A stretch of 32,825 bases of DNA from an uncultured Anaerolineales bacterium (GTDB lineage Bacteria; Chloroflexota; Anaerolineae; Anaerolineales; UBA4823). Below, piece by piece: positions 6,761-14,662 of the stretch. Position 1 is the first letter of the stretch. Every line of letters begins with the position of its first letter. Location: contig CAIQJJ010000784.1 of assembly GCA_903872065.1 (NCBI GenBank), positions 1 to 32,825 on the forward strand. Direction: 5' to 3'. The position numbers and the translations under genes are program-made. The notes beneath the pieces are model-generated. The model was not told the origin of the DNA. It was given only the letters and a program-made list of their open reading frames with translations, and ran no database searches.

Positions 6761-8769
6761 ATTCTTTCACTTTACCCCTTGATGCTGATTCGGCGGCGCG
6801 GCTGCGCCAACCTGGCCCAACTCCCCTGCCCGGCGCAACCTGGTACATAGCGTCCAATCCCGGCGATGGGTTGAGCTATCGCTTTCCAGCCGGCGCCCTG
6901 GCCGAGATGCGTTACCTGACTGCTGATCTGCTCTTAGATGGGAAAAACCTGTGCACTTTCGTCATCATTCTGCAAGAAGGCGAAGACGGGCCAGCGTTTA
7001 TCCTCTCGCAAGGCTTTCTCAACCAGTGCCAGGCGCGCATCCGCATGCCGCTGGAGGCGGTGAACCAGAACCGCTGGATGTATGACCGGGAAGGCGCCTG
7101 GTTAAAGCCGCGCTGCGGCGGCCAGCGCGTAGACCTGGCGAAGGTCGATCGCATGCGCTTTGAGATTGAGCGCCCCGCTTACAACTTGCAAGGGCCGCTG
7201 CCGGTGCGTTGGTGTCTCACAGATTTCGTCGCTGTCCTGGAGGAACCGGCGCGCTTGAGCGACCCCATTCTGCCGGCCGGGCCTCTGCTGGATGAACTGG
7301 GCCAATCCACCTTGCACGATTGGCCCGGCAAGGCGCGCAGTGTAGAGGAGGTCGCCCAGGGCTTGCAAGCGCAGTTGGCGGCTGCCCCATCCCACAAACT
7401 GCCGGAGGGCTGGTCGCGTTGGGGTGGTTGGCAGGGCCGCCGCTTGGAAGCGACTGGCTTCTTCCGCGTGGCCCAGGTGGATGATCGTTGGTGGCTGGTT
7501 GACCCCGATGGGTATGTCTTTTGGTCGGCTGGCATGGATTGCGTTAGCGTAGATACCGCCGCCAACTACACTGGCCTGGAAAGCGCCCTCGCCTGGCATC
7601 CTGATCCACAAGGGCCGTTTGCCGCCGTCTATGGCGCGCGCTACTCCACCGCCCCGCACATCAATTACCTGGCGGCCAATTTGATCCGCGCCTTTGGCGA
7701 GAACTGGCATGACCATTGGGCGACGATTGCCCTGGCCGAGCTGCGCCGCACTGGCTTCAATACCGTTGCCAATTGGTCGGAATGGCAGATCGCGCACGCC
7801 GCCCAATTCCCCTATGTTCGCCCGCTGCGCCCCAATTATGAAGGCATGCGCCTGGTCTATCGTGATTTTCCCGATGTGTTCGACCCGCAGTTCGAGCAGG
7901 TCTGCGCTGAGTACGCTGAACAGTTGCGCGAAACGCGCGATGATCCGGCGTTTATCGGGTATTTCTTGATGAATGAGCCTACCTGGGGCTTTTCTTCCGA
8001 GTCGCCGGCGGCTGGCATGTTGTTCAACGCCCCGGCCTGCCCCAGTCGTGCTGCTTTGAGCGATTTCCTGCGTGAAAAATACACCGGGGATGCCCCCCTC
8101 TCTGCTGCCTGGGGGATTGAAACCACTCTTGACGCCATCGCCGGCGATCACTGGCAGCATCCGCTGACGCCTGCCGCCCAGGCTGACCTGGACAATTTTA
8201 GCGCCCTTATGGTAGAGCGCTTCTTTGGCGGGCTCAGTCGCGCCTGCAAGTCTGTAGACCCCAACCACCTTAATCTGGGCATTCGCTATTACACAGTCCC
8301 GCCTGAATGGGCTTTGGCCGGGATGCGTCACTTTGATGTTTTCAGCATGAACTGCTATCGCTCGCGCCTGCCAGCCGAAGATATGGCGCGCATCAGCCAA
8401 CTGCTGCAGCAGCCGGTTATGATCGGCGAGTGGCATTTCGGCGCGTTGGATGTGGGCCTGCCGGCCAGCGGCATCGGCCATGTGCCGACCCAGGCCGACC
8501 GCGGGCGGGCCTTTCGCTTCTATGTGGAGGACGCGGCTGCCAAACCCTGGTGCGTCGGCGTACATTACTTCATTCTATATGATCAATCGGCGTTGGGGCG
8601 TTTTGACGGCGAAAATTACAACATCGGTTTTCTCGATGTCTGCAACCGCCCTTACGAGGCGCTCGCCGCCGCAGCCCGCCAGGCGCATGAACATCTCTAC
8701 GATGTCGCCAGCGGAGTGTCGGCCCCCTTCGACGATGCCCCCGAATACCTCCCCATGTTGTTCATGTAA
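6757..8769 (+). CDS. intracellular glycoside hydrolase, agarase/GH50-like
   Basis: 670 residues, no signal peptide, so it acts in the cytoplasm. Residues 1-190 look like a beta-sandwich carbohydrate-binding domain. A segment from about 230, with ATGFFRVAQVDDRWWLVDPDG, matches the entry to the catalytic barrel of GH50-type agarases. The (beta/alpha)8 region carries YFLMNEPTW (Glu407, candidate acid/base) and MIGEWHFGA (Glu558, candidate nucleophile). The spacing and strand ends fit a clan GH-A retaining enzyme. The substrate cannot be read from sequence; agarose itself is not implied. The start ATG overlaps the ABC ATPase stop by 4 bp, and the FAD oxidoreductase follows after 16 bp, so translation is probably coupled. 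A GH5- or GH42-like assignment is the main alternative. Confidence 0.78.
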   Translation: MNSFTLPLDADSAARLRQPGPTPLPGATWYIASNPGDGLSYRFPAGALAEMRYLTADLLLDGKNLCTFVIILQEGEDGPAFILSQGFLNQCQARIRMPLEAVNQNRWMYDREGAWLKPRCGGQRVDLAKVDRMRFEIERPAYNLQGPLPVRWCLTDFVAVLEEPARLSDPILPAGPLLDELGQSTLHDWPGKARSVEEVAQGLQAQLAAAPSHKLPEGWSRWGGWQGRRLEATGFFRVAQVDDRWWLVDPDGYVFWSAGMDCVSVDTAANYTGLESALAWHPDPQGPFAAVYGARYSTAPHINYLAANLIRAFGENWHDHWATIALAELRRTGFNTVANWSEWQIAHAAQFPYVRPLRPNYEGMRLVYRDFPDVFDPQFEQVCAEYAEQLRETRDDPAFIGYFLMNEPTWGFSSESPAAGMLFNAPACPSRAALSDFLREKYTGDAPLSAAWGIETTLDAIAGDHWQHPLTPAAQADLDNFSALMVERFFGGLSRACKSVDPNHLNLGIRYYTVPPEWALAGMRHFDVFSMNCYRSRLPAEDMARISQLLQQPVMIGEWHFGALDVGLPASGIGHVPTQADRGRAFRFYVEDAAAKPWCVGVHYFILYDQSALGRFDGENYNIGFLDVCNRPYEALAAAARQAHEHLYDVASGVSAPFDDAPEYLPMLFM

Positions 8770-8785
8770 CAAAGGAAATTTTGCC

Positions 8786-10612
8786 ATGACCCCCTATTTG
8801 GCTAAAGCAACGGGCGCGCTGGCGCACCTTGTCCATGAAGTTGATTTTTGCGTGATCGGCGGCGGGATGCCCGGCCTGGCCGCCGCCCTGGCTGCCGCAC
8901 GGCATGGCGTCAAAGTGCTGTTGATGCAGGATCGGCCTGTCCTGGGCGGAAATGCTTCCTCCGAGTGTCGCGTCCACATTTGCGGCGCAGATATCCACAA
9001 CACTCGCAAGAACATGCGTGAGACAGGCATCCTGGAAGAGATCCGCCTGGAAAACCTGGCGTGCAACCCCAACAAGAATTTCTCCATCTGGGATACCGTT
9101 TTGTATGAAAAAGCCAAAGCGGAGCCGAATCTCACCCTGCTGTTCAACTGTTCGTGCCTGGAGGCCGAAGTGACCGCCATCAGCGCTGAGGCGGCGCTTG
9201 AAACCGAGGGCTTCGCTGCCCACATCGTTTCGGTCACTGGCTGGCAGTTGACCACACAAACTTATCACACCGTGCGCGCCAGGATTTTCGCCGATTGTTC
9301 TGGCGACGCCATCCTCGCGCCTCTGACCGGCGCGGATTACCGCATGGGGCGCGAGGCGCGTCATGAATACCATGAAACCATCGCCCCTGAGGTCGCGGAC
9401 GCCAATACGATGGGCATGACCTGCCTGTTTCAATCCCGCCTCTATCCCACCCCACAGCCCTTCACTCCGCCGCAGTGGAGCAACCGTTATGAACGCTGCG
9501 AAGATTTGCCCTACGGCGCCGGCGGGCATCTCTGGTGGCAGATGGGCTACTGGTGGGTCGAGTTGGGCGGCGAAGCCAATGCGATCCACGACACAGAACG
9601 CTTGCGCGACGAACTGCTCAAAGTGACCTATGGTGTTTGGGATCATATCAAGAATCACTGCTCGCAGCGCACGGCCGCCGAAAATTGGGCGCTGGAGTGG
9701 ATCCAGTTCTTGCCGGCCAAGCGTGAGAGCCGCCGCTATGTAGGCGAGCACGTCCTCACACAGAACGATATTGAGGCCGAAGGCCGTTTTAGCGACCTGG
9801 TGGCCTACGGCGGCTGGAGCATGGACGATCATCACCCGGCCGGCTTTCACGCCGTCAAGATCGGCGCGCCGGCCACCATTTTCCACCCGGCCCCTTGTCC
9901 TTACGGCATTCCGTACCGTTCCCTCTATTCGCGCAATATTGCCAATCTGATGTTTGCCGGACGGGATGCTAGCTGCACGCACGCCGCCATGAGTTCCACG
10001 CGCGTCATGGGCACCGGCGTCAGCATGGGGCAGGCGGTAGGGACTGCCGCGGCGCTTGCCATTCACAAGGGATTGCTGCCGTCTGGCCTCAAGGCGCATA
10101 CCCATGAACTGCAGCAGGCCTTGCTCAGGGATGACGCCTATCTGCCCTGGGTCAGGCAAGAATTTTCCGCCCTGACCCTTGCCGCCCATTTGGAGGCCTC
10201 ACAAGGCGATCCGCAGCCGGTGCGCGATGGCGTCAACCGTCCGGTAGGGAGCGAGACGCATGCCTGGTTGTCGCATCCCGGCGATTGGATCGCCTACACC
10301 TTTCCGCGCACAGAGGTTGCTTCCGCCACCCTGATCCTCGATTCCGCCCTTGACCAAACCATTGCCCTCAGCCATCACCAGCCGGATGATCAATTGACCT
10401 CTCCGCCGGCGACTCTGCCCAAAGACTTCCATTTGGAAGGTTTGCTGGATGGACAGTGGTTCCCGCTGGACCCGCCGGCGCGCGGCAATCACCAACGCCT
10501 GGCGCGCCTCCCCCTTCACCGTCCACTGGAGGGCGTGCGCTACACTCTCGACGCCACCTGGGGCGCAGCGGAGAGCAAATTATTCGCTTTTTATCTTGAT
10601 CAGGCATTATAA
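8786..10612 (+). CDS. FAD-dependent oxidoreductase of the PUL-associated FAD_oxidored type
   Basis: 608 residues from ATG 8786, chosen because AAAGGA lies 9 bases upstream and it follows the hydrolase stop; the frame is open further upstream but overlaps the hydrolase. The N-terminal Rossmann motif VIGGGMPGLAAALAAARHG binds FAD, followed by GGNASSECRVH, and a second FAD-contact region lies near RNIANLMFAGRDASCTHAAM. ATPTRVMGTG-like SSTRVMGTGVSMGQAVGTAAA closes the flavin site. Residues from about 480 form a beta-rich C-terminal domain with Trp/aromatic residues, possibly carbohydrate binding. Members of this family (PF12831) recur in polysaccharide and sugar degradation loci, where the reaction is mostly undefined. 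In this operon it probably oxidises the sugar or aglycone released by the hydrolase; this is inference. Confidence 0.82.
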   Translation: MTPYLAKATGALAHLVHEVDFCVIGGGMPGLAAALAAARHGVKVLLMQDRPVLGGNASSECRVHICGADIHNTRKNMRETGILEEIRLENLACNPNKNFSIWDTVLYEKAKAEPNLTLLFNCSCLEAEVTAISAEAALETEGFAAHIVSVTGWQLTTQTYHTVRARIFADCSGDAILAPLTGADYRMGREARHEYHETIAPEVADANTMGMTCLFQSRLYPTPQPFTPPQWSNRYERCEDLPYGAGGHLWWQMGYWWVELGGEANAIHDTERLRDELLKVTYGVWDHIKNHCSQRTAAENWALEWIQFLPAKRESRRYVGEHVLTQNDIEAEGRFSDLVAYGGWSMDDHHPAGFHAVKIGAPATIFHPAPCPYGIPYRSLYSRNIANLMFAGRDASCTHAAMSSTRVMGTGVSMGQAVGTAAALAIHKGLLPSGLKAHTHELQQALLRDDAYLPWVRQEFSALTLAAHLEASQGDPQPVRDGVNRPVGSETHAWLSHPGDWIAYTFPRTEVASATLILDSALDQTIALSHHQPDDQLTSPPATLPKDFHLEGLLDGQWFPLDPPARGNHQRLARLPLHRPLEGVRYTLDATWGAAESKLFAFYLDQAL

Positions 10613-10640
10613 TCTCACTGTTTGGACGCCGCTCCTGTTG

Positions 10641-10677
10641 TTCGCGCGCGAAAACCGAATTTCGGATCGATCGAAAA
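10641..10677. repeat. cluster of short palindromes in the FAD/UroD gap
   Basis: The 86-bp gap between the oxidoreductase and UroD genes holds TTCGCGCGCGAA (10641-10652, perfect), CCGAATTTCGG (10655-10665, perfect around a central base) and an imperfect TTTCG...CGAAA dyad (10661-10677). They overlap or nearly abut. They may be an internal operator, a processing site or stacked RNA hairpins. Confidence 0.5.
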
Positions 10678-10698
10678 ACCTTGCCCCTGGAGTCTGTT

Positions 10699-11919
10699 AT
10701 GCTAACCCCTCGCCAACGTGTTCTGCAATCCCTCAATTTTCAACCTACTGACCGCGTCCCCAAAGATATTTGCGGGATGCGCTCCACCGCTATCAGCGCC
10801 TTTGCTTACCCGGCGCTGGTCGCCGCCCTGGGCCTTCCGCCGCGCCTGCCGCGCGTCGAAGATACCGGCCAAATGCTTGCCTTGCCCGACCTGGATGTGA
10901 TGGATGCTTTGGGTACGGATGTTGTCACCATCCTCGACGGCGTGACCAACGCCTTTGATCAACCTGAATTGTGGCAAGAGTATGATTTTAATGGCCGCCT
11001 GCCGGCCAAAGTACGCTGGCCGGAGAACTTCCAGGCCCTCCCCGATGGTTCTATCTTGCAGCGCGGGCGTTCGCGCATGGTTTTAGGCTCTTATGTCTTC
11101 GATGATGAGCACGGCGGCCAGCCGCTTGATCTTTCCGCCGATCTCCCCAAGTTTAACTTGAAGGAATTCCGCCAACAGGTGCAGGATACTTTGATTCGTG
11201 ACGAACAGGTGATCGCGCTGCGCGACCTGTGCCGCCGCGTCAGCGAGTCCACTGACCGCGCAATTTTCTTTAACGATGGGGCGGTGCAGGCCTGGATCGG
11301 CATTGCTGCCCATTCGGGCGTCGCCATCTTCCCCATGTTGTGCCTTACCGAGCCCGATTATGTGCTTGAACTGCACGAAATCGTCACCGAGCGCAGCCTG
11401 TACAATTTGCGCATGCTGCTGCCCGAAATTCGCGACTATGTAGATGTTCTGATGATGTCGGCCGACGATTGGGGAACGCAAAACAACCTCTTTGCCTCGC
11501 CCAAGATTTATCGCAAGCTCTTTTTGCCCTTTTACCAGCGTATCAACGCGGAAGCGAAGAAACACGCCCCCAACGCCAAGCGCTTTTTGCATTGCTGCGG
11601 CGCGGTCTACGATCTGATGGATCTGATCATTGAATCAGGTTTTGACATCCTCAACCCGGTGCAGTGGACGGCTGGCGGCCACAGCTACCAGGAATGGAAA
11701 GATAAAGCGCGCAACCGGATTGCTTTGTGGGGCGGCGGCGTCAATGCCCAGGCGACCCTGCCCTTGGGGACGGTGGAGGACGTGCGCGCCGAGGTTTCAC
11801 AGATCGTACCTTACCTGGCCCAGGATGGCGGCTTTGTCTTTTGCAATATTCATAACATCCTGGCCGAAATCGCGCCCGAAAAAGTCATCGCCATGTTCCA
11901 GGCAGCCAGCCAGGGATAA
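10699..11919 (+). CDS. UroD-family protein, probable zinc-dependent methyltransferase-like enzyme
   Basis: 406 residues from ATG 10699 (CTGGAG six bases upstream). The TIM-barrel uroporphyrinogen decarboxylase fold is recognisable from the start LTPRQRVLQSLNFQPTDRVP. True HemE needs the N-terminal RQAGRY motif, which is absent here. Instead it has LHCCG (His298-x-Cys300) and FVFCNIHN (Cys382), giving H-x-C-x81-C, close to the zinc-ligand pattern of MtaA/CmuA-type corrinoid methyltransferases in the same superfamily. Many such proteins of unknown substrate sit in sugar-catabolism clusters. It lies fourth in the operon, 21 bp before the EEP gene. No corrinoid-binding partner is encoded nearby, so methyl transfer is plausible but unproven. 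Confidence 0.82.
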   Translation: MLTPRQRVLQSLNFQPTDRVPKDICGMRSTAISAFAYPALVAALGLPPRLPRVEDTGQMLALPDLDVMDALGTDVVTILDGVTNAFDQPELWQEYDFNGRLPAKVRWPENFQALPDGSILQRGRSRMVLGSYVFDDEHGGQPLDLSADLPKFNLKEFRQQVQDTLIRDEQVIALRDLCRRVSESTDRAIFFNDGAVQAWIGIAAHSGVAIFPMLCLTEPDYVLELHEIVTERSLYNLRMLLPEIRDYVDVLMMSADDWGTQNNLFASPKIYRKLFLPFYQRINAEAKKHAPNAKRFLHCCGAVYDLMDLIIESGFDILNPVQWTAGGHSYQEWKDKARNRIALWGGGVNAQATLPLGTVEDVRAEVSQIVPYLAQDGGFVFCNIHNILAEIAPEKVIAMFQAASQG

Positions 11920-11940
11920 AATCTTCTGGAGTTTTTTTTC

Positions 11941-12804
11941 ATGCGCATCATGACCTTTAATATCCGCGGCGCGCTCTATGAAGACGGCTTGAATCATTGG
12001 CGGGAGCGCGCCTCCCTTAACCTGCGTACCCTTGCCCAGCATGTCCCCGATCTGCTTGGTTTGCAAGAGCCGCATCTTGAAAACATCAATGCCTATCGCC
12101 AGAACCTGGCCGGCTATGGCTTTGAATTGGGAACCCCCTATAACGACCATGATCCTTACCAATACACTGCCATTGGCTGGAACGCGCAGCATTTGCGCCT
12201 TCTGGAGAGCGGCGGTTTTTGGTTGAGTGAGACGCCTGAAGTGCATTCGCGTTCTTGGGAGACAAGGTGCATTCGCTCGGCGACCTGGGCCAGGTTTGAA
12301 TGGCTGCCCACTGGCCTGATCTTTTTGCACTTGAACACGCACCTCGATCACGTCAGCGAACCGGCGCGCGTCGAAGGGGCGCGGCTGATCGTCCATCGCC
12401 TGAGCCAGATGGCGCAAGAACGCCTGCCCATGGTTGTGACCGGCGACTTTAATTGTCTGCCCGATTCACCCGCGTACCAGGTCTTTCAAACCGCCGGCTT
12501 TGTGGATACCTACCGCGCCCTGGACGGGAGCAGCCCGGCCAATACCTATCATGGTTTTCTCGGCCCGGCGTATGACCCCACGCCTGAAAACAGCGACCGC
12601 ATTGACTGGATCCTCTTGCGCGGCTGGCAGGGGATTGCGCAGCTTCAAAGCTGTGAAATCTTGCGCGATGGCGAACCGCCGATTTTCCCCAGCGATCACT
12701 ACCCCGTTATCGCTGATCTTAACCTCAATTTGTCTTGCGCATCAAGTTTTGGAACAGAGACCGGCGCCAATTTTCCCCTTTCAGATGCGCCAGATGTTGG
12801 CTGA
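11941..12804 (+). CDS. endonuclease/exonuclease/phosphatase (EEP) family hydrolase
   Basis: 287 residues. The EEP-fold metal and catalytic residues are all visible: Asn7 (TFNIRG), Glu43 (GLQEPH), His134 (LNTHLDH), Asp169 and Asn171 (TGDFN), Asp222 (DRIDWIL) and His253 (SDHYPV). No signal peptide is seen. This set fits a divalent-metal phosphoesterase; family members cut nucleic acids, phosphoinositides or other phosphodiesters, and small proteins of this kind sit in sugar loci. CTGGAG lies about 10 bases before ATG. The core fold should end near residue 262; the last 25 residues are encoded in the region that overlaps the convergent epimerase gene. It is the last gene of the five-gene operon. 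Confidence 0.88.
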   Translation: MRIMTFNIRGALYEDGLNHWRERASLNLRTLAQHVPDLLGLQEPHLENINAYRQNLAGYGFELGTPYNDHDPYQYTAIGWNAQHLRLLESGGFWLSETPEVHSRSWETRCIRSATWARFEWLPTGLIFLHLNTHLDHVSEPARVEGARLIVHRLSQMAQERLPMVVTGDFNCLPDSPAYQVFQTAGFVDTYRALDGSSPANTYHGFLGPAYDPTPENSDRIDWILLRGWQGIAQLQSCEILRDGEPPIFPSDHYPVIADLNLNLSCASSFGTETGANFPLSDAPDVG

Positions 12805-13663
12805 AGCGCCCCGGCATCAAATCGAAGATTTGCGGCAAAGCATCTAACTTGCAGATGCGGTTGCTGGCCAGGTAATCGAGCCAATAGATCGAAACCGGCA
12901 GGCCGGGGAAGCTTTGTTCAAGGAAAATGGTCAGGATGCGCAGGTAAGCTGGCGGAATAGAGACCAGGCGGCGTTGGATATTGAGCGTTTCCATCACCAA
13001 CTGGACAATTTGCTGAAAGGGCAAAAATTCTGGCCCGCCTACCTCGAACACCTGGTTGCGGGCGGCGTTGTTATCCAGCGCCCATACCAGCGAGGTTGCC
13101 AGATCTTCTACCCATAGGGGTTGCAGTAGCATACTTCCCTCCCCCGGAAGCAGAAAGACCAGCGGGAAGGCGTGCAGCAGACGCGCCAGCCCGCTGGTGA
13201 AGCTGTCCCCTTTGCCGTAGACAATCCCAGAGCGCAAAATGGTGTAATCAATCCCGCTGCGCCGCACATACTCCTCCGCAATCCCCTTAGCCTTCAGCAC
13301 CGGGTAAGCGGAAGCGCGATCGGCGCCCAGGTGGCTGACCATGAACAAGCGTTTAACGTTCGCCTCGCCGGCTGCACGGGTTACTGCCTGGGCGCTTTGA
13401 ATATCTGTTTGCAGTAGGTTGGCTCGCACCCCGCGCCATTCCCCGCCGATCAAGTGATAAACCGTCTCCACGTCTACCATTGCTGAGCGCAAGCCGCGGC
13501 TGTCGTTCAGACTGCATATTGCCGCCTCTACCGGAATGCCGCGCGGCAAATTCGGCGACTGATTGGAAGGGCGAATGAGCAGCCTCACCGGGTAGTTTGC
13601 TTCCACCAGTTGCCGGACTAACGCCCGGCCGATAAAACCTGTGCCGCCAGTAATCAGAATCAT
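12725..13663 (-). CDS. NAD(P)-binding epimerase-like protein (NDUFA9-type atypical SDR)
   Basis: 312 residues from ATG 13663, which begins exactly at MILITGGTGFIG, the GxxGxxG dinucleotide-binding motif. The open frame extends upstream but adds no conserved sequence and runs over the promoter. The segments YHLIGGEW, KRLFMVSHLGAD and DYTILRSGIVYGKGD match the atypical SDRs related to complex I subunit NDUFA9 and to UDP-sugar epimerase-like proteins; a canonical YxxxK active site is not obvious, so catalysis is uncertain. Residues after 230 are the variable substrate domain. TATAAT lies seven bases before the ATG and no Shine-Dalgarno is present. Its 3' end overlaps the EEP gene by 80 bp. Confidence 0.85.
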   Translation of the reverse strand: MILITGGTGFIGRALVRQLVEANYPVRLLIRPSNQSPNLPRGIPVEAAICSLNDSRGLRSAMVDVETVYHLIGGEWRGVRANLLQTDIQSAQAVTRAAGEANVKRLFMVSHLGADRASAYPVLKAKGIAEEYVRRSGIDYTILRSGIVYGKGDSFTSGLARLLHAFPLVFLLPGEGSMLLQPLWVEDLATSLVWALDNNAARNQVFEVGGPEFLPFQQIVQLVMETLNIQRRLVSIPPAYLRILTIFLEQSFPGLPVSIYWLDYLASNRICKLDALPQIFDLMPGRFSQHLAHLKGENWRRSLFQNLMRKTN

Positions 13664-13696
13664 TGTCACGATTATAATCTGTAATATAATGCGTGT
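13663..13696. promoter_or_regulatory. overlapping divergent promoters, both leaderless
   Basis: Rightward: TTGTCA (13663-13668), 16-bp spacer, TATAAT (13685-13690), six bases, ATG 13697; a second TATAAT lies at 13673-13678. Leftward: TATAAT (13676-13671), seven bases, ATG 13663. The leftward -10 overlaps the upstream rightward TATAAT, so polymerase could use only one side at a time. Neither gene has a Shine-Dalgarno sequence. Confidence 0.6.
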
Positions 13697-14659
13697 ATGA
13701 CATCCATGAATGCACTTTGGCTCGAAAATCAACAATTATCTTACCGCACAGATGTGACTCTCCCATTGCGCCGGGCAGGTGAAGCATTGGTGCGTGTTCA
13801 TTTGGCCGGCGTTTGCAATACCGACCTCGAATTGGTGAAAGGCTACTATTCGTTTAGCGGCATCCCCGGCCACGAATTTGTCGGCGTAGTCACAGATGCC
13901 GACGATTCCACCTGGATTGGGCGACGGGTAGTGGGAGAGATTAACGCTGCTTGTGGTGATTGTTTCAACTGCCGCGCCGGACGGCCTACTCATTGTGAGC
14001 GCCGCACAGTCTTAGGTATTCTCAACCGTTGGGGCGCTTTTGCCGAATACCTTACCCTGCCTCTGCAAAACTTGCATCCTGTTCCCGATCACATCTCTGA
14101 TGAAGCGGCTGTTTTCACTGAACCCCTGGCCGCAGCCCTGGAGATTCAACAGCAGGTGCAAATTCATCCCGCCGACCGCGTCTTGGTGATCGGCGCGGGG
14201 CGCCTGGGAATGCTCATCGCTTTTTCTTTGGCCCTCACCGGCTGTGATTTGCATGTTGTTGTGCGTCATGCCTGGCAGCAGGAGATGCTATCTGCTCAAC
14301 ATATTAAGACATTGCGTGAAAATGAGATCCCACAGCGCTGCATGGATTTGGTGGTGGATGCGGCCGGTACTCCGGATGGTTTTCACCTGGCGCACAAAGC
14401 CGTGCGACCGCGCGGCGTGTTGGCATTAAAAAGCACCTATCATGGGCCGATTACGGTAGATTTTTCTGCTATAGTGGTAGATGAAATCACTTTGATTGGC
14501 TCGCGCTGCGGTCCCTTTGAGCCGGCTTTGCGTTTGATGGCAAAAGGCCTGGTAGACCCTCGTCCCCTGATCGCCGCCCGTTATCCCCTGGCAGGCGGCA
14601 TTGCTGCTTTTGAATATGCAGCCCGGCCAGGGGTGTTGAAGGTCCTCTTGCGCTTTTAA
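13697..14659 (+). CDS. zinc-dependent MDR alcohol dehydrogenase-like protein
   Basis: 320 residues, slightly short for the medium-chain dehydrogenase family (about 340-350). Catalytic zinc ligands Cys40 (GVCNTD) and His59-Glu60 (PGHEF) are present, as are all four structural-zinc cysteines Cys86, Cys89, Cys92 and Cys100 (CGDCFNC...HC). The Rossmann motif is VIGAGRLGMLIAF. It belongs to the threonine/sorbitol dehydrogenase side of the family; the substrate is unknown. A second in-frame ATG follows at 13706, but the TATAAT spacing favours 13697. It is divergent from the epimerase-like gene and its stop is only three bases from the convergent kinase stop. Confidence 0.9.
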   Translation: MTSMNALWLENQQLSYRTDVTLPLRRAGEALVRVHLAGVCNTDLELVKGYYSFSGIPGHEFVGVVTDADDSTWIGRRVVGEINAACGDCFNCRAGRPTHCERRTVLGILNRWGAFAEYLTLPLQNLHPVPDHISDEAAVFTEPLAAALEIQQQVQIHPADRVLVIGAGRLGMLIAFSLALTGCDLHVVVRHAWQQEMLSAQHIKTLRENEIPQRCMDLVVDAAGTPDGFHLAHKAVRPRGVLALKSTYHGPITVDFSAIVVDEITLIGSRCGPFEPALRLMAKGLVDPRPLIAARYPLAGGIAAFEYAARPGVLKVLLRF

Positions 14660-14662
14660 AGA

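Noticed and set aside
7102-8565. 487-codon open frame on the minus strand inside the glycoside hydrolase gene
   Set aside because: It is antisense to a well-supported gene, its translation shows no known motif, and GC-rich genes often leave such frames open.
8762-10189. 475-codon antisense frame over the FAD oxidoreductase gene
   Set aside because: It is a shadow of the real gene. No ribosome binding site or domain is seen.
11932-11939. Run of eight T before the EEP gene as a terminator
   Set aside because: No stem precedes it, it lies within an operon, and the ribosome binding site is immediately upstream.
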